A stretch of 64,000 nt of DNA from Undaria pinnatifida. Its lineage: Eukaryota; Sar; Phaeophyceae; Laminariales; Alariaceae. This document shows, piece after piece, positions 22,683 to 34,016 of the stretch (its first letter is position 1; each line of letters opens with the position of its first letter). The position numbers were made by a program, and so were the translations under genes. Below the pieces are notes generated by a model, which was given only the letters and a program-made list of their open reading frames with translations, had not been told where the DNA came from and did no database searches. The DNA is taken from the NCBI GenBank assembly GCA_012845835.1, contig JABAKD010000018.1:10918179-10982178 (forward strand), written 5' to 3'.

Positions 22683-23850
22683 CTACGTCGCTCTACAGCT
22701 CTCTGTATCATGACATTTTCGCTTGAATGACTCCGCTCCTTCCTCTACCCGTCGAAACCATCTGCCGGCTTTCTTTGCAGCCTTTCCCCTCCCTTCGAAC
22801 TTAATTTCCAAGGTCGACATATCCTCCTTCAGGTGCACCATCCAGTCCTTCTCTTGCCCCTCTGAGTAGCCATTACCCCCAACAAGCTCCCCGAAGATCA
22901 CCCTCTGTGGCAGATGCTCCTCCCACATACGTGCCACGAAAAACCGCAACCAGTTTCACTCTTTTGCGCACTCTCGCATCTATGCTTTCGGAAGCTGTTC
23001 TGGCAAGCGCGTAGACGTACGGGACGGTGTGATCGTTGCGCGTCCGTTTCCGCTATACGAGTCATCGGAGGAGCATGGAGCGGTGAACCTGTCGTAGCCT
23101 GTCATAATCAGGCTTGTGCTGGCTCCACGGCATGCAGCCGTAGAATAGTGTCTCGATCGCCTCGACGTTCAGCAACAGCACCTTCAACCGTAAGCACAAA
23201 TCTGCGCGATATTATATTTCCATCTTGTACTGCTGGAAGCACGACCAGGCCTTCTGACGACGCCGCGTTATCTCGATGCCGAGTTATCTGTCTGTGCTGA
23301 TAGCCCCGCTCAAGTACACAGACTCGACCGTTTGTTTGTATACCTGGCCAACTGCATTGATGGTGAACGACACCTTCCCCCCACCATAGGTCTGCAGGAA
23401 AATTTTCGCAGTTTGGCTTCGGAGACCGTAAGCCCGAACGCCGAGCACGCAGCCACGATCAAGGTCATCGTCCTCTCCAGCATTCATGATCATCGATATA
23501 CGACGCCCACATCGCCAGCATACAGCCCCACAACCTCTGCACCTCCTCCTCTTCCTACCCTCTTCACTCGTCGACTTCACCTGTACGTGACATGCCCTTC
23601 TTTTCCCCTTTCTCCTTCTTTCGTTGGAGCTGCATCATGTTGCCCGTGATAACTGCAACAGCGAGGAAGGCTTTCTCGTCCACATGCAGTACCGCCGTGA
23701 AAAATACTTTGTACAGCAGTGGTGCGAGCACGCGCCTTTGCCTGGCACCTTAGCCACGAGTTAGACACAGGCCTCACTAAGTTCGATCTTATCGGACGAG
23801 TTTTTCCACGATCTATCAATCCAATACTCCCCAAAAACTATACACTGGGC
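22683..23850 (-). pseudogene. LINE (non-LTR) reverse transcriptase 3' part, decayed
   Basis: On the minus strand from high to low coordinates: a segment reading LAPLLYKVFFTAVLHV near 23700, a YAGDVGVV motif near 23510 where LINE RTs have YADD, then AACSAFGLTVSEAK. Next comes GGGKVSFTINAVGQVYKQTV (about 23390-23330), and then VARMWEEHLPQRVIFGEL, GQEKDWMVHLKEDMS and KAGRWFRRVEEGAE near 22920-22720. This is the thumb and C-terminal region typical of L1/CR1-type ORF2 proteins, which nick DNA and prime cDNA on the target. Several frameshifts and stops occur, and the ADD to AGD change removes a catalytic Asp. No endonuclease or poly-A tail is visible. Confidence 0.82.
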
Positions 23851-24878
23851 GCTGTCTAGAGGACACTTTCCGAGGACCAACGCCCGAATGGGTAGGGTGG
23901 ACCGTAACTGGACCAAGTCCGGCGGAAGGCCAGGGGTTTTGTCAGTGGGTGAGCTTGCGCAAGTCCCACACTACCCGGAAAGATGACATTCCAGGTGGCT
24001 ATGTCCACCGAAACTGACCCTCAGGGGACAGGCCGGGTCGACATACACACGCCTCCGTATACAACGGCAGCTTGCGCTGCCGGGGTTGTAACGAAGACCA
24101 CTGATAGGGACAGCTTACGCTATACCTACAATGGGACCCGAAGGGTGCGCCAGCTATCGTTGGGCTGCGAAAGCAACTGAGTTAAATCGACACACGACGC
24201 GTATAAAAATACGTGGAAGTGTGGTGAGCTAAAGCTTTAATTTTCCCCATCCGCCGAAGGATAAAAAATTAAAAAACATGTATTTTTCTCCTTAAGTAAC
24301 AGGCGAATACAGAAATTGGTTAGGTTGTTGTGAGTGCCTCGGCGACATATGCTTAAAACAGTTGAAAATAAAAAACAATGGACCCCACACTTGAACGAAT
24401 GTGCCTGCGGAAAATCTCGCAAAATCTGCACGAAATCGCGATTTTCTCGGTGATTGCGAAAACAAAAATCCTATCGAGCCTCCGCCTGGAACAGGGCTAT
24501 CCAACAGTGGTTTGATTAGGACCAGACGGTACGTCAATCACTCGGAATTAATTCCCACGCGATTGGGGAAAGCACCATAAAATTTGCCCAGACGGACAAT
24601 ACGGTTTGTATTTACTTTCTTCATCACCGTCAGGTTCCTCTGGCAACTGAATTCTCATCCGGGGCGTGTTTTGGAATAATAATATGGAATACTACAGTCC
24701 GTAAGCATCTAGCGAGGTGATCAGTAGTCACTACCACGAGTACACTAACTAGCTTATTCCAGATACGGATAACTGCAACATGAGGAGAAACTCTACTTCC
24801 CGCCGGTGTCGTGTATGTTCAAGATATAATACAATAGGCATATGGCTTTCATCCTTGCGTTTTCTGAGTCCCAAAACC
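23851..24878. other. No gene recognised
   Basis: Only short open frames; AT-rich at 24.2-24.5 kb. Could be the upstream part of the LINE, but I see no endonuclease motifs. Confidence 0.45.
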
Positions 24879-25390
24879 CCATTGGCCGGGAGTCCCCCCC
24901 CCTCATCTTCGGCCAATCCAGGGACGAGGCGCCCGCTTCGGGAGTTGCCCTCGGGAACCCCCACAGTCCCGCCGCACCGGTTCAGTAAGTTCAGTTACTA
25001 CCATCTCATCATACTTATTCATTGATCGAGAGTTGTTGCATACTCAACAAGCCGAGTTAAGCACAACTTGGTTTCGAAGAAGCAGAAGCTCACCGCACAA
25101 TAGAGGCGCTCAGCAACCAGGAGCAAGGAAGCAACACACAACACGCGACAACCGCATCAACACGGCATCTGCTTCGAGTTCGCCGACAACAGGCCACGAC
25201 AAATGTGTGCTACTCTTCGTTCAGCTGTAGAGCTTTACCACGTAATGGTTGTAGAGTTTGACGGGTGGACGGGTCAGTTGGTGAGTGGTTAAGTGGGTGA
25301 GGGTCGTTTCGTACATGTGGGTGAGTGCTGATGCTGCCGCTGCCGCTGCTGCTGCTACCTCGAGGTGTCTGCTTGCCACTGCTGTGTGAT
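24879..25390 (+). repeat. Dispersed repeat family R1, copy a
   Basis: Landmarks in order: CGGCCAATCCAGGGACGAGG, GTCCCGCCGCACCGGTTC, a segment with CACCGCACAA, GCAACACACAACACG, CAACACGGCATC, then GGGTCGTTTCGTAC and a GCTGCTGCT run with TACCTCGA. Parts recur at 25890-26255, 42900-43255 and 57715-57830 in the same order. No terminal repeats or coding sequence were recognised; possibly a SINE-like or LTR-derived fragment. Confidence 0.7.
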
Positions 25391-25889
25391 AGCTGGCTCG
25401 CACTGCCCGAGGAAGCAGAGAGAGACAGTTTGGACGCAATTTGCGAACAGGGATACAGTATGCCGTATGAATATCAGTGCTGGTGATCGAGTTCGACCCC
25501 CAAGTAAATGGTACTACCCCCCAACTGCTCTTCTCGAAGAACGCGTAGGAGTTGTCGATTGTGGGCCTTCAATGTGGGTTTGCAGTATTCCTGGTGGTAA
25601 GTTTGTACCAGGTTCGACGCGTGCTACGATAGAGATAGCAGTTGTCGTGCGAAAAAAAAAAATGAATGACGGCGGGGATCCTTAACCCCAAATCGTCGGA
25701 ATAGTAACATTCTTGTTTAGCATGAATCTCGTTGTGTATTTAGGCCATGGGATTTTTTCATCACGTAGCAGGTATTTTTTTTCTCCAAATCAGGCTGTGG
25801 GAGAGGTCTTAAGTTCCTGAATCGAGGAACCTCCGAGAAAAAAGTGGTGCACCTCTACCGTGTAGCGTGTGTCGTTCCAGGTACTAAGT
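25391..25889. other. No gene recognised; faint similarity to 56.3-56.4 kb
   Basis: A 106-codon open frame at 25365-25685 overlaps the end of copy a. A segment around 25540 (GAACGCGTAGGAGTTGTCGA) resembles one near 56360 (GCGCGTAGGAGGTTCGATTG), each followed by TGTGGGCC. The product is not recognised. Confidence 0.4.
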
Positions 25890-26255
25890 ATATTTCAGTC
25901 CCGCCGCACCGGTTCCGCAAATTCAGTGCAATCTCATCATGCTCATTAGTAGAGTGGTCGCAGATTCAACTTCCACAATTCAGCGCAACTTTATCGAAAC
26001 AGCAGAAACCCATCGCACAACAGCAGCGCTGAGCAGCAACGAGTAAGGAAGCAAAACACAGCACCACAACCCCACCAACACGACATCCGCTTCCAGTCCG
26101 CGACACCAGACCACAACGGCAGAAGCAGCCCAGAGAGGCACGATCATAAGTCCTCCCCGCCGCCCACTCTCGGCCAATCAGAGGGCGAGGCGCGCGCGGC
26201 GGGAGCTGCCCCTAAGGGGAACCCCCTAGACCCGTCGCACCAGTTCAGCAAGCTC
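25890..26255 (+). repeat. Repeat family R1, copies b and c (partial, adjacent)
   Basis: Copy b starts GTCCCGCCGCACCGGTTCCG and runs through CATCGCACAACAGCAGCGC to CAACACGACATCCGC. It is followed at about 26160 by another left-hand block (CGGCCAATCAGAGGGCGAGG... CGTCGCACCAGTTCAGC). Two broken copies therefore sit head to tail. Confidence 0.65.
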
Positions 26256-26520
26256 AATGAATATCACCTATGATATAGTTTCTTATCATGTTTACTCGTT
26301 AGGGCCACGGGCTTTCCCTTAAGAATCTGTTGAGTGGGATCTCGCATGTAGGCATTTTGCGTACATACAAAAATCACTTCAAAATAGAGTATGCATGGAT
26401 CCTTGTTTCGAAAGTTCAGAAAAATGCTGCGAAGAGCCAACAATTAGTGAGTTGTTCAGGTGTCTTTAGCCCATTTTGGACTCCATCACTTACTTCTTAC
26501 CCCTCCCGGGAATGAAATGC

Positions 26521-26604
26521 TGTTAATGTTGTTAATGTTGTTAATGTTGTCAATGTTGTTAATGTTGTTAATGTTGTTAATATTGTTAATGTTGTTAATG
26601 TTGT
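26521..26604. repeat. 9-bp minisatellite TGTTAATGT-type, ~9 units
   Basis: TTGTTAATG repeats with two single-base variants. In one frame it would encode repeated Leu-Met-Leu, but no larger gene surrounds it. Confidence 0.9.
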
Positions 26605-27099
26605 TTGCAGCGCGCTATTCGGACGACACGAAAAGAGTTATATTATCCGCCTGGTGAGCACCAACCGTTGGGTAAAACCGCTTTCTCAGCGGCGATGCAC
26701 CCACTGTATTAGGCTCCCGCGTGTGAATTATAACATTTCAGCTGTTTCGGGAGCTTTTGGTGTTGCTGGCTCGCAAGTTCGAAATCACGAAAACATCTTG
26801 TGAGTCGCTTTTGGCTGCCTACGACTTCTGTCTGGTGCACCCGACGCCGTCATACACCCCACGAGGAGCGTCCCTCGATTTCGCGGCCGTGGTTGCTTGT
26901 GCGGAGTTGCCCTTTAGTGAAGTACACACGTTCAGTTGGGGATCGTTTTTGTCACGTTTTGGTGCACCCCAAATTTCGATCACCTACGGCTCCTCAAAGT
27001 CGAGGTGTCGACCTTTTCTGAGACCCAGCCGAAAACCAATTTGAAGCGACTGACAACATCTGTGGATGAAACACTCTTGAGCACTATACTGTGATAGAG
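26605..27099. other. No gene recognised
   Basis: A 95-codon open frame at 26757-27044 has a non-ATG start and no recognisable motif; I do not call it a gene. Confidence 0.45.
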
Positions 27100-27581
27100 T
27101 GTCAGTATAGCTGCCAATGCATTCGGTAAGATAGCCCGCAGAGTCATGGTCTATTGGCCACAAGAAGATTCTCTTGAGCGGAATATTCTTAGTGGAGAAG
27201 ATAACCCGTACAATCTAGCTAGCGTGTACCACAAGAGCGTTCTCGGTAATGGAACGTTTCTCCTCTGGACAAAATAGGTTGACGTAAGCGCGTTAAGCGC
27301 TCATGGGAAGATAGAACACCTAGGAGAACGTTCCTTGTACGTTCCATAGGTGAAGGTCCAGAAAAATGCACAGCAGCAATGCTGGAGGGTGAAGCGATTT
27401 CTGTGAGCCTCACCCTACCCCCATGCTTTCACTCCTCCTTCTCCTTTTCTGTCTCCTCGAGCTTCTCATAGCTCAACGCCAGTCATAAAAATTATCAACA
27501 AAGAACAGGTGCTGTCCCCAAGCGAAGCTGATACCCCTGCGTCCTTTCCCCCTCACCATCCGGCACCACGACTCCGTCACA
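27100..27581 (+). repeat. 482-bp direct repeat, left copy (LTR candidate)
   Basis: Runs from TGTCAGTATAGCTGCC to CTCCGTCACA and matches 42180-42661 at the same length, with roughly one difference per ten bases by eye and compensating small indels. The TGT...ACA ends fit an LTR. A TGG-starting sequence (TGGCGTCCTTTATCG at 27585) three bases after the end is a weak primer-binding-site candidate. A conserved minus-strand frame of 64 codons lies inside both copies (27219-27413, 42299-42493). Confidence 0.6.
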
Positions 27582-30570
27582 ATTTGGCGTCCTTTATCGA
27601 CGACGTGTGAGCTTCAAGCTTGGAACGGCAGCCCCGCCTCTTCTCGGTTTCTTGTTATCCAATAATGTGAGCCACCACATATATGGCGAAAGACAGGATG
27701 GATAGGGGTCATTTTTTTGTTTTGTTTTGTGTTATTTGTCCTTTCTTTTGCCTCCCTTTTTATATCGAACCTCCATGTGTCAACCACATACGAGCTGCGC
27801 CTGACAGCTCATAGATAGGTCATATAATATAGAATCGAGTACAAGCAGTTGAGTGCTGTAGGCAGTCGTCCTATCTCTCTCATACCTTCCCCCCCTCGTA
27901 GGTAGGTATAGCACCGGTATTGTGCTACAAACGACCTTCTTTGTTCCCTTTACTTTTACACCAAACGTGTAGTACATTATCAGTGCGTACAAGTCCTAAG
28001 GTACGGGATGTCTCCTGGACGCTTTCGTGTCACCGCACGCCAGTTTTAGTACGTCCGTCACCCCAAAAGCGTTATACCATCCCTAAAACACACTTGTAGG
28101 TAGAAGAACAACCCAATCCCTGTGACTCCACAAGGACCACGTAACTAAAGGAGAGCTTTCTATTGTGTTCTGCTCTGATTGAGGTATAGGCCCTCATTTT
28201 CAGGAGATAGACACAAGGTGCCAGGGAGGTACCCCGTCCACTTCTCGAAATTCTTGTTTTTTTTCTTTTTCTTTTTATGCCCGCACATTTCGCCGGTACC
28301 ACGTGCTGTTTAAGCCAGCATTTGTACGGCTTGTGATTGGCATCGGATACGCCGCTTTAGTCACTTTTGCTTGCGTACCTTGTGTGAGACAGCGGCTCCT
28401 AGACAATTTGCGTACCTCGTACACAGCAGTAGTAGTACGTACGCAAGTATGGGTTGACACGTACCTTACGGGCGTGGCACACTCTCATAGCCATGTAGCA
28501 GACCTACCTCCCCACCAGGTCTGGTGTTGTACCGAATCTGACTCCCAGGGTTTCAGGCCTATCTATATGCACGCTTGCGTCTTGTCCTGATACTCCTTGT
28601 TTCCACCTCCGTCTCAAGTCGTTTTGGTTTGTCCCTCGTTTGTTTGTTTGTTTTTTGTTTTGATGCATTTCCCTTGTTTGCTTTATTAAAGATAGCTATT
28701 TTGCTTGCTTGTTTCTTGCTTGGTTAACGAGCACGTACGAGTAACTCTGTGCTGCTTAAATTTGCCTTAGGGGATTGCTACTGTTTATGTGCAAACGTTC
28801 GTTTTGTTTTTGTTCGACCGCTCCGCTGCTCGAATCTACCAAAACACTGGTGTCGTACGTACACCTCTGCAGTTATAAGACATACACGGGCCCTGCACTG
28901 CTATGGCCAAATTACCGTTGTCTGGTGTGCAATTCCTCCAGCTTTAGACATACAGGACTCTATGTTGCCATTTGTCTCTGTGCTGCTGTTTAGCGTACGC
29001 TTCGTACATTTTGGTCATGTATCGCATCTACGCTGTCCAGATTTGACAAAATACTGTTGTAGTACGTGTATCTCGCCAGCCTTCTGTCATACACAGGCCT
29101 TATGCTGCCTTAATTTGTCAGAATTCAAGTGTCATATATGTGAATTCCGTCGGTTTTGTCTCGCGCACGGCCCCCCATGCTGCTCACATCATCCGAAATG
29201 CTGTAGTAACCGTGCCTTGTACCAGTTTAGCCATATATGAGCTCTATCATGCACATATGCTTCTGCTGTAAGAGCATTTTGCCAGTTTTTTTGTCGTGCC
29301 CGAGCCCTACGCCGTCCAATATTGGGTTATCCCCCCCCCCCGCGTTTCGCCAGCTTTTTACCCCATAAACAAAGCAGGCTCTACGCTACCATTTTTTTTT
29401 TCTCTCGAAAAAGAAAAATGCATCAAAGTTCCCTCGCGTCTGTCCCATCTATTATGATAAAGTGGAGTAGACGCTGCTCAGCCTTGTCCAAATTTTGTCA
29501 CCCGCGAGTTTACTTTTCCCCGTTTTTGGTGAAACAGGGTATATAATGCCCAAATGGGGCCCCCCCCCCCCCCCCTGTTGCTACTCCAAAGCTTTTTCCG
29601 CCGCAGTTTTACGATAAAGCAGGGCCTATGCTGCTCATAATTGTAACGCTGCTGCACATGCTTGAAAGTCAACAACTGTTTTATTTCATTTATTATTGTC
29701 AATATTTTTTCCCTTGTTTGTTCAGCATATCACCAACAGCAGCTGCATGCCGCTCCAATTTAGAACATGTTCGATGCCGCCCGTGCAGAAAAATGTCCTA
29801 AAACTGAAAACTGTATGCTGGTCGAATTATAACCACAGTCGCGACAGACTAGCGTACCCGAGCTCCTTCCCCATGGTAGCTGATCGGTATGCTTTTCTTT
29901 CTTTCACGTACCGGGGTCTGATTTCATTTATGCTGCCTTTACGATATCTGGCGTTACGCCACGACGTACCTGGCTACGCGAACCCCCCCCCGAAACGGCC
30001 GGCATGCTGCCCATTGTCTATCACGTAACGACGAACACCCCGCCTTTCGACCGCCCGGTATTTTGTGCGCCTATCAAATGCTGCCGGCATGCTGCAATAT
30101 TGCTTTGTTCACCCTTTGCTCTTTTTAGTTACTGATCAATCGTACCCGCACGATCGGTTTTGCACTGCCAACGTCCCACAATTGTCACGCCCTGATACCA
30201 TAACAGAGGAATTATGCCGTTCAGACGGAGCTCTGCCCAATTCAGTCTCATAGGTATCGCTCAAGTAACGTGAGTATGACTGTCGTCTGCCAAAAACGAG
30301 ACGTCTGATTTCTGGTCAGATACTCTCCAAACCCCATGAACAGATACCCTTGGACGAGCACTAAAATCGCGACACCCCCCCCCCCCCCCTTACCGTACGC
30401 CCTTACTTCCACTTTGTATTTTTTTTTTTTTTTTTCCCTTTAGATCGGTTTGTTGGTGATTGTAGCTGCCGCCCCGAGATCCAAGCCTGGATCCAACCTT
30501 CCTCTACACTTCCACCCCACCAATCTCTACTCCAGTGCAAGCGTTCCGGCCACCTTTCCTCGACATCGAC
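27582..30570. other. No gene recognised; degenerate ~75-bp repeats at 28.8-30.25 kb
   Basis: Between the left 482-bp repeat and the gypsy B Gag. From about 28790 phrases such as CATACACAGGCC, ATGCTGC, CCAAAT or CCAGATTTGACAAAA and CCAG recur about every 70-80 bp to about 30250. An open frame (28749-29240) reads through several of them, giving a Cys-rich peptide with repeated LRC...KYCC...H features; I regard it as an effect of the repeat. C runs of 11-16 lie at 29331, 29560 and 30374, and a T run at 30419-30435. Confidence 0.5.
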
Positions 30571-32372
30571 ATGACTGAGAGATACGCTTCCGACACCAAC
30601 ATGGCTGGGGCCCACACCCCTGATTCTCCCAGCTCCCGCCAGGAGCGTTACACCGCCAGGACTGCCCACGCAAACGTGGACGACATTCCGAACGTGAAAC
30701 TCATTCTGGGCGATTTAACGCTCCACACGGCCACTCCGGGCCCCCCTCCCCTGGGAGCAGGCACCTCCGGTGCCGGGCGGGAGCCCGCTGTAAAGCCAGA
30801 GACCACTTCGCAAGACTCTGCAAGCCCAATCTTGAACCCGTGGAACACTCAAGGCCACCTCGTGGTCTTTCGCGAACGCCGCACGGCCCTGCAAGCTCAC
30901 CACGAACAGCTGGTTCTCCAACTTACGGATAGCGCCGAGCTCTTGCTTAGGCTCCCCCCAATCCCCAACCCTTTCCACGAACCCATTCTCGCCGTCATAT
31001 ACGGCTACAGGTGCGACCGCGACCACTCCGGTCCAACCGAAGCCGCCCCCCCCCTCATCACGCAACCCTCACTGCCTATGACCTTGCGAACACAGCCGCG
31101 GCGGGTAGCGCCGACCCATGCACCCGCCGAGACGCCTAGAGCCACCACTTTCCAGCTGGCGCCGCCGGCCCAGCCGGTTACCACAACCTACCAGGTGCCA
31201 CCGCCTGCCCAGCCCTTGACCCCCCCCACCCCCTTAGCATCCTCACGACCGACGGTTTTACCGCGCGAGGCTATTGATTGGGATTTCTGCGGCGCCACAC
31301 TCCTCTGCATGCAGAGAACACGTGGGGCATCTTTCTCTGATGTCTCATAGGCGGCACACCTATTGTGGGGTTCATTCACCCCCGATAGCGACCCAACGGT
31401 CGCGTTCGTCCAGGCCCGTTCCGCCACCACTAGCGCATCCGACGAGCTCATCAGGGCCACCAACACCCGGTACTCGCCCTTCGTCACTTCCACAATAACG
31501 CCGGCCGCGGTTACGTGTGGAAGCAGACAGAGTACCGTCCCGACGCCTCTGCACGCCTCACCCCCCCCCCCACGACGGCCGCGCCCGCTGCTGCGACGCC
31601 GCCCCAGCCCACTACGAACGCGCCCACGCCGGCGACGGTCCCCTCCCCGTCCACTAGGACAACGATTACCCTTCCCGGCCAACATCACGCCGCCTTTTAC
31701 CTGGGCATGTTCCTAGCCAGCGTCAAACTGGCGATGAGGGAGATCCTCACGATCTGCGACGAGTCCAGAAAACAATCATTCGACACACCCCCGTGGGTTA
31801 AGGGATGGCACAGAACTCTCCAAAAATACTTCCGAAAGGCTCTCGGGTATCCGCAGGTCATGGCGTCACCCCTAACCCGCCTCATCGACGATTTCTTCGC
31901 CCAAGTTGTCCAGGAACTAGGTATCGACGGAACCGGATCGCCGGCTTTTAAGAAGCTGCTGCAGCTCCTAACCAACCACTTTGACGACGGCGACCAGGGA
32001 CGCCTTTTCCAGCAGCTGCACTCTTTCAGTGTACCGAGCTCAACAGACTTCTCCACGTCCCTGCGAGCGTTCAAGGAGCGTGTCTGGCTCGCACAGGGCA
32101 CGGAAAGGATTTTCAAGTCCAGTGACGCTATGGTCGTCGAGATCGTACGCGGAGTCACCAGCAGTCAGTACTCGTCACTGATGCCAAATCCCTACTCTGG
32201 GCTCCTCATGACGGCCTCGCAGCCGTTCGACACGGTTGCGGACATGTGGTCGGCGTTGGAGGTACTGGCAACGAACAAAACGCCAAATATCAACCGCCAA
32301 GGATTCCATGCGACATTTGTAGCGAGCATATCACGTACTCCTCTTCGCCACCACCGCCTGCGCGACACATGA
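30571..32372 (+). pseudogene. gag: Gypsy B Gag: N-terminal and capsid part
   Basis: I chose the ATG at 30571 (MTERYASDTNMAGAH), since upstream codons have no ATG. The first frame (to a TAG at 31348-31350) is Pro/Thr-rich with an internal segment VVFRERRTALQAHHEQLVLQ that looks helical. After frame changes around 31350-31515 a second frame has a Pro/Ala/Thr linker and then a structured stretch (FYLGMFLASVKLAMREIL..., ELGIDGTGSPAFKKLLQLL, FSTSLRAFKERVWLA, ADMWSALEVLA). It is mainly helical and likely the capsid domain. Gag forms the cytoplasmic particle. No sequence family beyond gypsy-like Gag is recognised; the assignment rests on position and on the zinc knuckle that follows. Confidence 0.7.
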
Positions 32373-32992
32373 ACACGAGTGACCCCGGCACTCGCGCGAT
32401 GGGTTCCGCGCCCAACCCATTGATCATGAACGTAGCCGAGGCCGACCGCGGCCCATTCTGCGAGGACGACTCCGACTGGCCTCTCCGAAACTACGAGGAG
32501 GTACACATGGTCACGACAACATTTAGTACGCAGGACCCTCCGCTGCTCACTCCGCTCCTCACGAGCGCGGCCCGCGCTCAAGCCCTACGCGCTCACGGCG
32601 GACACTGCCTTAACTGCAACGGTACGGATCACAGCATGAAGACCTGCCCTAAGAACTTCCTCAACATACTCGGCATCCTCAACCCTGGGCTTGGCCCGCT
32701 AACCGATGGTGGCCACGCCTACCGTCAATGGCAAAAACGGATGCGTTCCTACCGCCGGGGCCAGTACGGGCACAACGTCGACCGGAACTCCAACCGCTAC
32801 GCCCACCGTAACGACAACCGTGGGGGCACTTACCACAACAACAACCGCCATAACCACGACAACTCCAATCAACACCGGGGCAATAACGGGCGCTCCAACA
32901 ACAGACGCCACAACAACGGCCGCTCCCACGACAACGGCCGCTCCCACGATAACGGCCGTTCCCACGACAACGGCAACCGACAGTCGCAATAG
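32246..32992 (+). pseudogene. gag: Gypsy B nucleocapsid: CCHC knuckle and basic Asn/Arg-rich tail
   Basis: A single zinc knuckle C-x2-C-x4-H-x4-C lies at 32606-32647 (CLNCNGTDHSMKTC), the RNA-binding signature of retroelement nucleocapsids. It is followed by a basic tail rich in Arg, Asn and His, ending in GRSHDN repeats. The frame overlaps the capsid frame by about 125 bases with a -1/+2 relation, which may be decay rather than programmed shifting. It ends at a TAG at 32990-32992. Confidence 0.85.
32918..32971 (+). repeat. 18-bp in-frame tandem repeat (3 units, GRSHDN)
   Basis: Units at 32918, 32936 and 32954 differ only by single synonymous changes. They extend the basic RNA-binding tail of Gag. 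Confidence 0.92.
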
Positions 32993-34016
32993 CAGCAATT
33001 TCAACAACGGCGCGGCGCAGCCGCGTCGCAGTCGACAGCCATGACGGTACACGACCCGGCGACCTATGCTCCCACGGCCGCCGCCCCGTCGAACATGCGC
33101 ATCGGCAATAACAACGCGAACAACCCCAACCAAAGACAACCGGGCACCTTTCGCGCCAACTGAAGAGCCGGGGGTGAAGCAACTGCAGCATCTCCGCCAA
33201 CAGCACTTGCTGCGAACACCGGGTCTCAAGACGCCCGAGTACACCACGTGCGTCACGACTCCCTGCTCCATGTCTCCCAACGCCGCCCCCTCACCCGAGC
33301 CCAAACCCCAACCACTTGTTCAAGCACTGATCTTCTCGTTCCAGTGATTGCCTTGAGGTGTGGGCGGGAGGAGGCCAAGACGTCGAGCCCTACAGGAATG
33401 CTCCACTCGACGCCTTCCCGCGATGTGCAACGCTACCTGCCGACTATCGCTGAGATTCCAGACATTGCCAACCTGGGCGAAGTCTTGATGATTACGACTA
33501 CCAGCGGTTCCGGTTTACACAAAACGGCTGTTTCGTCTACCGGACCATCGCCCGCTGAGCCCGCCTCGACCCCAGATGGGCCACTGCTCGCCCGCTCGTC
33601 ACAGGATGTGCGCCCTTTCAGTGGCAACGTTGGGCCCGCGAACGACGGTTTCTCACTCGCTGCCACGGTGTTGACAGCACCACTGTCCCTGAGCTCGAGG
33701 GACAGCCCCGTCCTACAGACGGAAGACTCGCGATCACAGTCGGCCAGGACATGCTCTGGGCACCCTGCCCCGTCATGCTCGCCGGCTTCACGCATTGCGT
33801 GGACTCGGGCCACAGGATCTGCATGCCCTGGCGAGTACAGTCTTGCTCTCCAAACGCCTAGAGACATGACCTTTCATGGTATCCCCGCCCAGCGTGCGCG
33901 CCACCGCGTGGACCCTCCCTGTACCTCGGCTTTGCCGAGCAATTCCACCGCGAACTTGGGCGTTCACGTCAGCACCGCCCGATCGGACCTGACTCTACGT
34001 CCGACAACGCCACACG
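32993..34016 (+). other. Linker between Gag and NADAR in gypsy B
   Basis: An 843-bp open frame at 33248-34090 covers most of it and overlaps the NADAR frame. The peptide is Ser/Thr/Pro-rich with no recognised domain. The corresponding part of element A carries the 186-bp repeats. It may be a disordered polyprotein linker, or coding in another frame now scrambled. Confidence 0.45.

Noticed and set aside
26757-27044. 95-codon open frame as a host gene
   Set aside because: Non-ATG start, no motif, no neighbouring exons recognised.
28303-28590. 95-codon open frame
   Set aside because: No motif, and coding-like signal is lacking on both sides.
31188-31688. Long minus-strand open frame opposite gypsy B Gag
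   Set aside because: GC-rich shadow of the Gag frames; low-complexity Gly/Arg peptide without motifs.
32699-33304. 201-codon minus-strand frame of Val/Ala/Gly repeats
   Set aside because: Antisense reading of the Asn/Arg-rich nucleocapsid repeats.
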